Positions 8,769 through 17,127 are shown, numbered from the stretch's first letter. The stretch is DNA of 41,215 nt from Actinomycetota bacterium (GCA_002721755.1 PBLL01000037.1:1-41215), one strand, 5' to 3'. The notes: generated from the sequence alone by a model not told the origin. Translations and numbers: made by a program.

Positions 8769-9767
8769 TTAGCTGAAAGATGATTTTAAGCTGCTCACTA
8801 TCTCTGATTCAGCCATTTCTGCTGCAACCTGAATTGCGTTTTCGATAGCCAAAGAGCCGGATGAGCCGTGACTGATGATGCAGACCCCTTTCACTCCGAG
8901 CAGCATCGCCCCACCGTATGTATCTGGATGAAAGATTTTTATTAATTCATCGAATTCAGTACCTAATGTCTGAAAAGCTGCGGTTGATTCTTCACTCGAA
9001 GTCATTTTTTCAAAAATTGCTGAAAAGAGTATCTTCATTGTTCCCTCTATGGTTTTCAGGGCCACATTTCCTGTGAAACCATCTGTTACGACCACATCAG
9101 CCGCATCGGTAAGCAGATCTCTTCCTTCTATGTTTCCGATAAACGAACCGCCATTGAATTCAGCTGTAGAAAAATTTTCGAACGAGTCTTTAATCAACGG
9201 ACTACCCTTGCCAGGTTCTTCTCCTATGGAAAGAAGTGCTACACGTGGGTTTTTTATACCGAGCCTATGTTGAGCGAACACTGAACCCATTTGCCCAAAT
9301 TGAAGAAGCCACTCTGCATTGCACTCCGCATTAGCTCCTGAGTCAAGTAAAACTGTGGGAGTCGTTCCAGGCGATGGAAGCAAAGTTGCAATAGCTGGAC
9401 GAGCAATGTTTTTTATACGTCCCATCCGCAGAAGGGCACTTGCCATCGTCGCTCCGGTGTTACCTGCACTTACCATTGAACCAGCCGCCCCGTCACGCAC
9501 TGCTTCAGCCGCCCGTACCAAAGAGGAGTCTTTCATCTGTCGAACGCTTGACCCAGGCTCGGCATCCATTTCGATGACTTCCGAAGCTGGCAAGATGGGA
9601 ATTTCTGTAAGGTCTTCAAGAACTTCGGGTTTTCCAACTAGAAGAACAGGTATTCCGTGTTCGTCAACAGCCTTTTGCGCTCCGGCGATTATCTCGTCTG
9701 GGGCATTGTCACCGCCCATGGCATCAACAGCAACAGGTAACAATTGAAATGTCCTAGCCCTTGACAA
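8769..9767 (-). CDS. plsX: Phosphate acyltransferase PlsX
   Basis: Converts acyl-ACP to acyl-phosphate, the first committed step toward phosphatidic acid with PlsY. It is 332 aa, normal for the family. The N-terminus VAVDAMGGDNAP is the PlsX hallmark, and internal GNTGA, DSGANAECN and DGFTGNVALK segments fit the family. The start is uncertain: TTG at 9767 lacks a clear ribosome site, while an in-frame TTG seven codons later has AGGAC upstream. It lies between rpmF and acpP, the classic rpmF-plsX arrangement, and an inverted repeat precedes it. Confidence 0.96.
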   Translation of the reverse strand: MSRARTFQLLPVAVDAMGGDNAPDEIIAGAQKAVDEHGIPVLLVGKPEVLEDLTEIPILPASEVIEMDAEPGSSVRQMKDSSLVRAAEAVRDGAAGSMVSAGNTGATMASALLRMGRIKNIARPAIATLLPSPGTTPTVLLDSGANAECNAEWLLQFGQMGSVFAQHRLGIKNPRVALLSIGEEPGKGSPLIKDSFENFSTAEFNGGSFIGNIEGRDLLTDAADVVVTDGFTGNVALKTIEGTMKILFSAIFEKMTSSEESTAAFQTLGTEFDELIKIFHPDTYGGAMLLGVKGVCIISHGSSGSLAIENAIQVAAEMAESEIVSSLKSSFS

Positions 9768-9773
9768 ATAATT

Positions 9774-9799
9774 TTGTGAAACCGTGGTCTAATTCACAA
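9774..9799. repeat. Inverted repeat upstream of plsX
   Basis: TTGTGAA and TTCACAA form perfect 7-base arms around a 12-base centre, directly upstream of the plsX start and just past the rpmF stop. It could be an operator for lipid-synthesis control or a weak hairpin after rpmF. There is no poly-T run, so a classical terminator is unlikely. Confidence 0.35.
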
Positions 9800-9802
9800 T
9801 TT

Positions 9803-9982
9803 TTAATCAACGTCAATAACCTGTCTTCCGGCATACCAACCACAATTTGAGCAAATCCGATGGGGTCTCTTGACGGATGCGCATCGCGGACAGACACTCC
9901 GAGCTGATTGTCTGATAGGCCAAGCTGACGCTCTTCTGCTTCTGCCTTTAGCCTTAGAGGTTTTTTTCTTTGGGACAGCCAT
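9803..9982 (-). CDS. rpmF: 50S ribosomal protein L32
   Basis: Small zinc-ribbon protein of the large ribosomal subunit. The 59-residue product begins MAVPKKKTSK, the standard bL32 start, and keeps all four zinc cysteines (Cys31, Cys34, Cys44, Cys47) in CPRC and CSNC. This is the zinc-dependent form, not the cysteine-free paralogue made under zinc starvation. ATG at 9982 has AAGGA about 10 bases upstream. It sits between the DUF177 gene and plsX, as in many bacteria. Confidence 0.97.
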   Translation of the reverse strand: MAVPKKKTSKAKGRSRRASAWPIRQSARSVCPRCASVKRPHRICSNCGWYAGRQVIDVD

Positions 9983-10095
9983 TACTGCTTTTCCTTGAAT
10001 TTAGATTTTTGTCCTACTTTTAGGAGCAAACTTAGGCTAGCGCAACCTCGGGTGAACTGATACCAGTTTCAATATTCTATTTAATCAGTTCAGAT
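9983..10095 (-). promoter_or_regulatory. DUF177-rpmF gap with candidate promoter elements
   Basis: This 113-base gap holds GCTAGCCT with a TAGCCT -10-like hexamer (minus strand, 10034-10039). A TTCACC element lies upstream at a spacing that is not ideal. A leader with AAGGA precedes rpmF. A separate rpmF-plsX promoter is plausible but only from motif matches. Confidence 0.3.
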
Positions 10096-10638
10096 TCATG
10101 ATTCTTTTAATCTGTCGAGAACAGCCCAACGAGGATCACCTTTTTGATCTTCCTCAGAACTAAGAACCTCTTCTGTTACTGGGAAATTCTCTGGTTCAGA
10201 ACCTTTACAGTCAGGATCGCAGAGTGGAGATAAAGGTAAGGCCAAAAGTGTGGCGTCTCTAATCAAAGGTTCCAAATCAAGGTCAACCTCACCTAACAGA
10301 TAAACATCTGTTTTTACACTTCCTTCGATTTTCTCATTATTAAAACGACTTCCTTCTCCGACAAAGCGTTCATTTATTTCTAATTTCAATTCACCTTCAA
10401 CTGGCTCGAGGCATCTGCGACATTCCCCTGTCCACTCTGCTGAAAGAAAGCCCTCTACTTCGATTTCATTTCCAAGCGACACCAAACTTAGGGCGCTTTC
10501 AACTCTCCCATCATTAATTTTTGAAAGACCCACTTTGAGACCATCTAGTAGAAAGGTGGAGGAGATCTCTCTTGGTTTCGAACCACCGCGACGAATTACA
10601 TTTAAAGGTATTCGCAGATTTTCTGTTTCAGAATCCAC
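10096..10638 (-). CDS. DUF177/YceD-family protein
   Basis: Member of the YceD/DUF177 family encoded next to rpmF in most bacteria; the family is linked to 23S rRNA or 50S maturation, but its exact role is not settled. The 180-residue protein has the conserved paired cysteines ECRRCLEP and CDPDCKG, a likely metal-binding site, and an acidic C-terminus. The start is GTG at 10636-10638, sharing one base with the stop of the upstream gene (TAGTG), so translation is coupled. Confidence 0.9.
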   Translation of the reverse strand: MDSETENLRIPLNVIRRGGSKPREISSTFLLDGLKVGLSKINDGRVESALSLVSLGNEIEVEGFLSAEWTGECRRCLEPVEGELKLEINERFVGEGSRFNNEKIEGSVKTDVYLLGEVDLDLEPLIRDATLLALPLSPLCDPDCKGSEPENFPVTEEVLSSEEDQKGDPRWAVLDRLKES

Positions 10639-11246
10639 TAGAGGTCAGAGTCGTCTTGATCGAAAAGAAAAACTTGCGAATCTGAATCCAGAGACTCTTT
10701 TGCTTCTATTTCCTCTGCGTGTATTCTCTCTTTTTCTCTATCTAATTCTGTCTCTTGAAGGCGAAGGCGACCTGCAGTCACGGCATCTTTTGTCGTTGCT
10801 AGAATTCTTTCGAAGTTCGCGAGTTTTTGGTCACAATATTCTTCAGTCTGCCTGCGCATACGCATTGTTTCCTCTCGTGCAGCTTCAACCATCTGACGTG
10901 CTCTCGTCTCAGCATTTCTCACAACTTCCGTTCTTTGCACGAGTCTTTCAGCTCTAGCTCTTGCCAGTTCAAGTATTTCATCTCCTTCACGTCTAACTTT
11001 TGTCAAGAACTCTTCACGTTCTTTCAAAAGCCATCTTGCTGCTCTTACTTCTTCTGGGAGTCTTGAAATAGCCTCATCTACCATTGCTAGAAGTTCGTCT
11101 TGGTTGACCATCGATGAGGAAGATAAAGGCATTGGTCTAGCCGAAGCCACTAGTTCTCTGATCTGACGGAAAATGGCCTCCACCTGAGGAGGTCTATAAG
11201 GATCCGGGGTTGTGGGTGTCGGATCTGGAAAAACTGAGTCGTTCAA
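10638..11246 (-). CDS. sepIVA: SepIVA/DivIVA-like coiled-coil protein
   Basis: A 202-residue coiled-coil protein probably involved in septation or cell-envelope growth. After a Pro/Thr-rich N-terminus (to about 20), residues 22-60 form a short helical segment. Residues 65-170 are a charged helix rich in Glu, Arg and Ala (repeating ARxxAxR patterns, also seen in DivIVA and ATP-synthase b-type sequences). The tail is acidic. No membrane segment is visible. Mycobacterial SepIVA occupies the equivalent position, directly before DUF177-rnc-fpg-smc, which supports the call. The start is TTG, two bases after the coaD stop. Sequence alone would only justify coiled-coil protein. Confidence 0.72.
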   Translation of the reverse strand: MNDSVFPDPTPTTPDPYRPPQVEAIFRQIRELVASARPMPLSSSSMVNQDELLAMVDEAISRLPEEVRAARWLLKEREEFLTKVRREGDEILELARARAERLVQRTEVVRNAETRARQMVEAAREETMRMRRQTEEYCDQKLANFERILATTKDAVTAGRLRLQETELDREKERIHAEEIEAKESLDSDSQVFLFDQDDSDL

Positions 11247-11248
11247 GA

Positions 11249-11722
11249 TTAAAACTTTTCTTCTAGATGTTTTTGCACTAGTTCAGGAACCATTTGGGAC
11301 ACATCTCCCCCCAATCTTATTACCTCACGTATGAGTCTTGAAGCCAAAAATGAACTTCGTGAGGCTGAAGGAAGGAAAAGGGTTTGCACGCCAGAAAGGG
11401 CGGTGTTCATCTGTGCCATTTGCAATTCTGATTCGAAATCAGAAACGGCTCTTAGTCCTTTAATTATAAAATCTGCTCCTACTTCCGTTGCTAGATCGAC
11501 TACCAGTCCATTGAACTTTGTCGTCCGAACGTTAGAAAGGTGTTTGAGACTTTCTCCTATTAAAAACATCCGTTCTTCGAGATCGAATAATCCATCTCCT
11601 TTTGATGGATTTACTAACGCCGCAACAACGACTTCGTCAAAAAGCTCCGAAGCTATTTCCGCTAGCTCAACATGACCGTTGTGTATAGGATCAAAGGAAC
11701 CTGGATATAAGACGCAAGCCAT
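11249..11722 (-). CDS. coaD: Phosphopantetheine adenylyltransferase
   Basis: Transfers AMP from ATP to 4'-phosphopantetheine, the penultimate step of CoA synthesis. The nucleotidyltransferase signature GSFDPIHNGH is at residues 8-17; GLRAVSDFE and SSFLASRLIREV are further family blocks. I chose ATG at 11722 because AGGGGG lies 9 bases upstream and the product MACVLYPGSFDP matches the usual start, giving 157 aa. An upstream extension to 11752 would add ten atypical residues. It is followed after two bases by the sepIVA-like gene. Confidence 0.96.
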   Translation of the reverse strand: MACVLYPGSFDPIHNGHVELAEIASELFDEVVVAALVNPSKGDGLFDLEERMFLIGESLKHLSNVRTTKFNGLVVDLATEVGADFIIKGLRAVSDFESELQMAQMNTALSGVQTLFLPSASRSSFLASRLIREVIRLGGDVSQMVPELVQKHLEEKF

Positions 11723-11779
11723 TTCAATACACCCCCTGGCATTCACTGCCAAATCGTTGATAAAAAACTATTAAGTGCA

Positions 11780-12310
11780 TCATTTATTTGGGTTAATTAT
11801 TACTACCACGCTACTCCCATACTGACGAATGGAGTCAACATGCCAGTTAGGACCTGGATCTATTTTCCTATTTGACTCTATTACTAAGGTTTTGGGCTTC
11901 TTCTCAGTGAGTATGTTCAGAAGTTCTGACCAATTTTCAAAGTCATAAGGAGGGTCTAAAAGCACCAAATCCCATGATTCTGAGCTTTTCTGCAACCATT
12001 TCAATGCGCTTCCTTTAATAACTTGTGCTTTATTCTCAAGTCCAGACTTTTTTAGGTTCTCCTTTACCAGTTCCAAACTTTCAGGAGAATTGTCAACAAA
12101 TGTTGCTTTTTTTGCTCCGCGTGAAAGAGCTTCTATACCCAGGGCTCCTGTACCTGCAAAGAGATCCAGAACTTCAGACTCTTGGATTGCGGATCGACTG
12201 TGTAGAGAATTGAAAATCGACTCTCTAGCCCTGTCAGAAGTTGGTCTTATGCCAGTCCCTTCTGGTGTCAATAAACGAATTCCTCCTGCTGTTCCAGCTA
12301 TAACTCTCAT
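11780..12310 (-). CDS. rsmD: 16S rRNA (guanine966-N2)-methyltransferase
   Basis: Methylates G966 of 16S rRNA using S-adenosylmethionine. The 176-residue protein starts MRVIAGTAGG and continues with the RPTSDRARESIFN block typical of RsmD. It has SAM motif I DLFAGTGALGIE (49-60) and catalytic motif DPPY (119-122). It stands between a GNAT gene and coaD; the rsmD-coaD pair is widespread. No strong ribosome site precedes the ATG. Confidence 0.95.
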   Translation of the reverse strand: MRVIAGTAGGIRLLTPEGTGIRPTSDRARESIFNSLHSRSAIQESEVLDLFAGTGALGIEALSRGAKKATFVDNSPESLELVKENLKKSGLENKAQVIKGSALKWLQKSSESWDLVLLDPPYDFENWSELLNILTEKKPKTLVIESNRKIDPGPNWHVDSIRQYGSSVVVIINPNK

Positions 12311-12356
12311 AGGTCAAACTTTTAGGGACCTCAAGTGGAAAGCGTTTCTTGTTTTT

Positions 12357-12986
12357 TTATTCAAATGAGGGCTCCCTCCACATAAGCGGAACTGTTGGAC
12401 CACCTTTTAAGGTCACTTCACCTGTGACACTAAATCCGTGCCTTTCATAAAGTGACACATTTTCTGGATTGCTGGATTCCAGGTAGGCGGGTAATTTTTC
12501 TTTGTCGCAAATTTCTGTTATTGCTCTGATCAGATTAGAAGCTATTCCTCTACCGCGCGCTTCAGTTCGTGTGCCTATGAACGCGAGATACCAATGTGGG
12601 GTATCTGGCTTAGCTTCAATCAGAACTTCCAGATGGGCGAGCCTGTCGGTCAGCCATTGTTCTCCCAGAAGAGCAACTGCAGCTGAGATTGCGGCATTAT
12701 AAGAGGTTTCACTTTGAATTTTTTTTTCAGGTGACTCCCAAAGTGCAGCCGAAAATTTTTCATCAGTCCCTGTGGGAACTAACAACTGGTCAGCATCAGA
12801 TCGTGACGCTAGACGATTAGCAAAAAATGCTGAAAGCAAGAGAGGTCTTCTTTCTTCATCTTCAAACAAATATGATATGACAGGGTCCTCCATAAACGCC
12901 TCTGTTAGGCAAGCAGTCGCATCCGGATATTGTTTTGGATGAGCGACTTCAACTCTCATTTCCCTCATCTCTTGACTTCCTTTCAT
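12357..12986 (-). CDS. GNAT-family N-acetyltransferase
   Basis: A predicted acetyl-CoA-dependent acetyltransferase of unknown substrate (209 aa). The acetyl-CoA loop is in the C-terminal half, GTRTEARGRGIASNLIRA (about 142-159), followed by YLESSNPENVSLYERHGF, the usual GNAT ending. The N-terminal half (CLTEAFMEDPVISYLF) resembles acetyltransferases associated with multidrug or small-molecule modification in actinobacteria. ATG overlaps the recG stop by four bases (ATGA), so it is translated with recG. It is an insertion relative to the usual recG-rsmD neighbourhood. Confidence 0.85.
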   Translation of the reverse strand: MKGSQEMREMRVEVAHPKQYPDATACLTEAFMEDPVISYLFEDEERRPLLLSAFFANRLASRSDADQLLVPTGTDEKFSAALWESPEKKIQSETSYNAAISAAVALLGEQWLTDRLAHLEVLIEAKPDTPHWYLAFIGTRTEARGRGIASNLIRAITEICDKEKLPAYLESSNPENVSLYERHGFSVTGEVTLKGGPTVPLMWREPSFE

Positions 12987-15106
12987 GACTTCAGAAGATA
13001 GTCTGCCTCTGATTCACCTAAGAAAAGTGTCACTTCTTCACTCAACTCCTTATTTGAAGTTAAATCTCTTTCTGCAAGAACTCCTGATGCTTCTGTTCTT
13101 GCAATTTCAACCCATTCTTTGTCTCGTCGAAGTGAAGCCAGACGCAGATCATTTCTACCTTTCTGTCTCTCTCCCATTACTGTCCCTTCACCTCTGAGTT
13201 CTAAGTCAACCTCAGCAAGTTCAAATCCATCAGTGGTTCTCACCATGGCTTTTATTCTCTCCTCTGCTTCTTTTGTAGTGGCGTCACCTACGAGTAAACA
13301 TTGACTCGGATGCTCGCCTCTTCCAACTCGACCCCGGAGTTGATGCAATTGAGCTATTCCAAAGCGAGCAGCATCCAAAATGACCACAATAGAAGCGTTT
13401 GGGACGTCCACTCCGACTTCTATGACCGTCGTGGCCACCAATACATCGATTTCCCCTAAACGGAATGACCTCATTGTTTCTTCCTTGTCTTCCTTGTCGA
13501 GGCGTCCATGGAGTAAACCGAGATTTAAATCTTTTAAAGGACCCTGACTAAGATCATTGAAGACTTCTTCTGCTGAATGGACTTGCAATTTTTCAGAATC
13601 CTCTATCAGAGGACAAACAACATATGCTTGTCGTCCGGAATCAACTTCATCTTTTACACTTTTCCAAACCAGTGTGTCGTCGGCTTCCCATCTCGTGCTT
13701 ATCGGAATTCGCCCTGGGGGTAACTCATCCAGAACAGAAACATCAAGATCCCCATAAACGGTCATTGCTGCTGTTCTTGGAATGGGAGTTGCTGTCATAA
13801 CCAAAATATCTGGAATCCTTTCGTCTTTATTTTTTTCTTTTAAAGCTGCACGCTGTTCAACCCCAAACCTGTGCTGTTCATCTATCACTACAGCTCCCAA
13901 TGAATTGAAAGAAACACTTTCCTGAATTAGCGAATGTGTCCCAATTATAAAATCAACGGTTCCATCTTCTAATCCGCGGCTGATTCTTTTTCGCTCAACA
14001 GTTGATGTTCGGTTTGTCAAAATGTCTACCTGCAAAGGTCTATCGCCAAGAAGAGTGGTCGAGTCTGGAACAATCAACTCTTCCAAAAGTTTTGAAATAC
14101 CTAAATAATGTTGCTCTGCTAAAACTTCGGTAGGGGCCATCAAGGCACCCTGATGACCTCCCTGAACAGCCTTTAGAATCGTAAAAACTGCAACAATGGT
14201 TTTCCCGGAACCGACATCCCCCTGAAGTAGACGGTGCATCGGTGTTTCCTTTTGTAAGTCTTTTCCAATTTCATCCATTACTTGCTTTTGAGAATTTGTT
14301 AAGTCGAAGGGAAGCCTCTCCAAAAAGACCTCAATTAAACCCTCTTCATTTGAATGGATAATTCCAATAGAGTTTTTCTCGATAAATTTTTTTCGTTGCA
14401 ACAACTCAAGTTGAATCCTGAAAAGCTCATCAAAAACAAGCCTTCGCCTTGCTTCAGCCACTTCGTTCATTGAATCAGGCCTGTGAATGCCCTTGTAGGC
14501 CGACGAGCGATCCACCAGTCTGTATCTTTTAAGAATTTCTGAGGGAACCGGATCCGCGAAACCTCTGACTTTCATAACTCTTCTAAGAGCTTCAGCAACA
14601 AGACGATCCACATCCCAGCTGTGAAGTTTGGCTATTCCCGACTGAGGATAAACCGCAACAATTCTGCCTGTTCTATCTCCGACAAGATCGACAATTGGGT
14701 TTGTCATCTGCAACTTTCCTTGATAAATATCCGCTTTACCGAAAACAACAGCGTCTTTGCCCTCTTTTAATTGTTTTTGCCTCCAAGGTTGATTGAAAAA
14801 AACTAATTTAAGAGAAGCTGTTGTGTCAGAAGCAGTGACTTCAACAAGAGTTTTTCTGGAACGCATCTTCCTACTTCTAACTTTTTCAATATTTACTAGG
14901 ACCATTCCTTCCTCACCTGATTGGAGAGAATCTACGGTTGCCTCTTTACTCCGATCTATATAACGGCGTGGGTAGTAACTTATTAAATCAAGAATTGTAT
15001 TTATGCCGACTTTGCTTAGGGATGCAGATGTTTGTTCCCCGACACCATGGAGATCAGTAAGAGCACGATTCTCCAATTCTTTTAGAGAAACGCCGGGGTC
15101 CGACAC
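12983..15106 (-). CDS. recG: ATP-dependent DNA helicase RecG
   Basis: Branch-migrating helicase that remodels stalled replication forks and Holliday junctions. It is 707 aa, typical length. The N-terminal wedge/OB domain covers about 15-150. The helicase core has Walker A GDVGSGKT (296-303), DEQH (409-412), TATPIPRT, and C-terminal lobe motifs with VIEVGVDVPNA and QLRGRVGRG. The TRG region GFELAEVDLELRGEG is present. The start is GTG at 15106 with GGAG five bases upstream, nine bases past the fakA-like stop. Confidence 0.98.
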   Translation of the reverse strand: MSDPGVSLKELENRALTDLHGVGEQTSASLSKVGINTILDLISYYPRRYIDRSKEATVDSLQSGEEGMVLVNIEKVRSRKMRSRKTLVEVTASDTTASLKLVFFNQPWRQKQLKEGKDAVVFGKADIYQGKLQMTNPIVDLVGDRTGRIVAVYPQSGIAKLHSWDVDRLVAEALRRVMKVRGFADPVPSEILKRYRLVDRSSAYKGIHRPDSMNEVAEARRRLVFDELFRIQLELLQRKKFIEKNSIGIIHSNEEGLIEVFLERLPFDLTNSQKQVMDEIGKDLQKETPMHRLLQGDVGSGKTIVAVFTILKAVQGGHQGALMAPTEVLAEQHYLGISKLLEELIVPDSTTLLGDRPLQVDILTNRTSTVERKRISRGLEDGTVDFIIGTHSLIQESVSFNSLGAVVIDEQHRFGVEQRAALKEKNKDERIPDILVMTATPIPRTAAMTVYGDLDVSVLDELPPGRIPISTRWEADDTLVWKSVKDEVDSGRQAYVVCPLIEDSEKLQVHSAEEVFNDLSQGPLKDLNLGLLHGRLDKEDKEETMRSFRLGEIDVLVATTVIEVGVDVPNASIVVILDAARFGIAQLHQLRGRVGRGEHPSQCLLVGDATTKEAEERIKAMVRTTDGFELAEVDLELRGEGTVMGERQKGRNDLRLASLRRDKEWVEIARTEASGVLAERDLTSNKELSEEVTLFLGESEADYLLKS

Positions 15107-15114
15107 TTGGTCTC

Positions 15115-16761
15115 CTATTCGATACCTATGTAGTAGGGATACAAGGGCTGTCCACCTTCGTGCACTTCAACCTCAAGTTCTCCGTATTCATCTCTAATCC
15201 ACGAAACTATTTGATCGGTTTCATGCGGATTGGAATCTTCTCCTGATACAAGAGTCAAGATCTCATGTTCGTCTGCGATCATCTCAGTTAGAAGATTTTT
15301 AACTGCTTCAGTAATTGTCTTAGCAACAACTATTACTTTTCCTTTTCTTAAGCCTAGAAAATCTCCCTTCTTGATCTCTGCTACGTCGGTGGAAGATTCT
15401 CTTACCGCGGTGGTTATTTCTCCGGATTCGACAGCGTGCGAAGCTTGAGTCATGCCTGCCTGATTTTTTTCTGAGGTTGCTTCAGGGTCATAACCTAAAA
15501 GAGAAGCAAAACCTTCTGTAACGTTGTTTGTTTCAACTACGCAAACAGACTTTGAAGTCTGTGAGTCAACCTGCTTGGCCACTGCAACAATATTTGGGTT
15601 GTTAGGCAAGATGATCACATGTGCCGACGAAGTTGCCTCTACAGCCTCTAGGAGGTCTGCGGTAGATGGGTTCATCGACTGCCCACCGTTGACTATGCGG
15701 GTAGCGCCAAGGGATCTAAAAATTTCACTTATTCCATCACCGTTAGCTACTGCTATGACAGAACACCCAATCGGATCATTTAGTTCGTGACTATGGTCGT
15801 GAAGGTTCCCAGCAACTTCCTCAAATAAGTCGGTCACCCTAATGTCATAAGGCTTTCCGATCGAAATCCCAGCTTCGACCGCTGCTCCAATGTCATTTGT
15901 GTGTACGTGACAATTCCAAATATTTTCACCACCAACTACAACTATTGAATCACCAATTTCTGACCAAGCTTTTTTGAAATCAGGAATCAGATCGTCTGCC
16001 GCTTCCAAAAAATACATCACCTCATATCTAGTTCCACTAGAACTTGCATGATCATGAACATCCAGAATTAATGAATCCACACTTGTGGAAAGAACCTCTG
16101 GTTCAGGTATTGGAGTGTCATTTATTACATACAGAAGTGAGTCCATCAAAAGCAGGAACCCACTTCCGCCTGCATCCACTACTCCCGCTTTGGCTAAAAC
16201 TGGTAGAAGATCCGGTGTTGAGTCCAAAGAACTTTTTGCGGCATCGCGTCCTGCTTGCACCACTGACAGGAGGTTACTGTTTTCTTCTGCATGATTTTTA
16301 ACAACTTCCGCAGTCTCTCTCACTACAGTCAGAATCGTTCCTTCAACGGGATTTCCTACAGCCTCATAAGCCGCTGTTGACGCAGCGCTGAGTGCTTTAG
16401 AAAAGAGGTCCACATCGATTTCTTCACTGGAGTCACTTCTCTTTATCTCAGACACAAAACCTCTGAGTATTTGGGAAATGATCACGCCTGAGTTTCCCCT
16501 AGCGCCCATTAAAGAGCCATGAGAAACGGCTCCAATAACACTTTCTAGTTCAGGGTCTTCCCCCAAAGATTGAATTTCGTTTACTACAGAATTGAGTGTG
16601 GCTGCCATATTTGAGCCTGTGTCCCCATCTGGCACCGGGTAGACATTCAAAGAATTAAGATTTTCTTTATGATCGTTGAGAGCGTCACGGAAGCAATGCA
16701 TCAGCTCTATAAAGTTTTTAGAGTCTAAAGTTTCTATCCCCACAACTGCGATAGTACCCAC
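15115..16761 (-). CDS. fakA: DAK2/DhaL-domain fatty acid kinase FakA-like
   Basis: Homologue of FakA, the ATP-binding subunit that, with a FakB carrier, phosphorylates exogenous fatty acids for PlsX/PlsY. The 548-residue protein begins with a DhaL domain carrying NVYPVPDGDTGSNM (about 39-52; metal ligands Asp45 and Asp47) and MGARGNSGVI (85-94). A middle domain and a DegV-like C-terminal half follow. No fakB is seen in the window. The family is consistently located before recG in Gram-positive bacteria and actinobacteria. The start is GTG at 16761; a second GTG seven codons on is possible. The substrate is inferred from the family and from plsX/acpP in the same run. Confidence 0.88.
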   Translation of the reverse strand: MGTIAVVGIETLDSKNFIELMHCFRDALNDHKENLNSLNVYPVPDGDTGSNMAATLNSVVNEIQSLGEDPELESVIGAVSHGSLMGARGNSGVIISQILRGFVSEIKRSDSSEEIDVDLFSKALSAASTAAYEAVGNPVEGTILTVVRETAEVVKNHAEENSNLLSVVQAGRDAAKSSLDSTPDLLPVLAKAGVVDAGGSGFLLLMDSLLYVINDTPIPEPEVLSTSVDSLILDVHDHASSSGTRYEVMYFLEAADDLIPDFKKAWSEIGDSIVVVGGENIWNCHVHTNDIGAAVEAGISIGKPYDIRVTDLFEEVAGNLHDHSHELNDPIGCSVIAVANGDGISEIFRSLGATRIVNGGQSMNPSTADLLEAVEATSSAHVIILPNNPNIVAVAKQVDSQTSKSVCVVETNNVTEGFASLLGYDPEATSEKNQAGMTQASHAVESGEITTAVRESSTDVAEIKKGDFLGLRKGKVIVVAKTITEAVKNLLTEMIADEHEILTLVSGEDSNPHETDQIVSWIRDEYGELEVEVHEGGQPLYPYYIGIE

Positions 16762-16762
16762 T

Positions 16763-16782
16763 TAATGCACCGCTATGCATTA
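16763..16782. promoter_or_regulatory. Inverted repeat immediately before the fakA-like start
   Basis: TAATGCA and TGCATTA form perfect 7-base arms with a 6-base centre, ending one base before the GTG of the fakA-like gene. It may be a repressor operator or a leader hairpin over the start. It lies in the 140-base divergent region shared with the cold-shock-like gene. Confidence 0.38.
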
Positions 16783-16834
16783 GTTTCTTTTTTTATGTTT
16801 GGAACTGTCGAATACTCACATACGATCAGGACTA

Positions 16835-16863
16835 TTCACCAGTGTTTTTGGGTGGGCTAGGCT
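16835..16863 (+). promoter_or_regulatory. Candidate promoter of the cold-shock-like gene and pckG
   Basis: TTCACC, a 17-base spacer and TAGGCT. The leader of roughly 32 bases contains AGGAG 9 bases before the TTG start at 16902. The -35 matches four of six consensus bases and the -10 fits TANNNT. Confidence 0.45.
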
Positions 16864-16901
16864 CCCAGCAGCCTCCAAAAGTTAGATAGGAGAAATAATA
16901 G

Positions 16902-17126
16902 TTGCAAGGTGTAGTCAAGTCTTACGACCCTGGTAGTGGTGACGGCCTGATCATTCGCGATTCTGATCTCTTTGAATTTGAATTAGCAGATGGAGCTCTT
17001 GAAGGTTCGATATTTAGAATGCTTCGCCAAGGTCAACGAGTTGTTTTCGAATTAGATGAGAACAACAATGCGACAAATTTAAAACTTGGATCTGAGATTG
17101 ATATGGGTACACCTGACTTAGATTGA
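16902..17126 (+). CDS. Small cold-shock-domain-like protein
   Basis: A 74-residue protein whose start, [19 protein letters not shown], follows the cold-shock domain pattern (G-x-VK-x-Y/F ... G-x-G-x-I). It keeps a [10 protein letters not shown] strand like the last part of CspA. The nucleic-acid-binding motifs are degraded: RNP1 KGFGFI reads SGDGLI, and RNP2 VFVHF reads LFEFEL, so the aromatic stacking residues are gone. It could be a non-binding OB-fold regulator. The start is TTG with AGGAG upstream. It ends one base before pckG, so the two are cotranscribed and perhaps coupled. Confidence 0.72.
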   Translation: MQGVVKSYDPGSGDGLIIRDSDLFEFELADGALEGSIFRMLRQGQRVVFELDENNNATNLKLGSEIDMGTPDLD

Positions 17127-17127
17127 T

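Noticed and set aside
9319-9747. 142-codon plus-strand open frame opposite plsX
   Set aside because: Fully inside plsX on the opposite strand, with low-complexity Ala/Ser/Thr composition expected from reading a real gene backwards.
9774-9799. Crp-type binding site from TGTGA/TCACA halves
   Set aside because: The half-sites are separated by 14 bases instead of 6; retained only as an unassigned inverted repeat.
10535-10957. 140-codon plus-strand open frame across DUF177 and the sepIVA-like gene
   Set aside because: Runs antisense across the boundary of two coupled genes; no start signal or motif.
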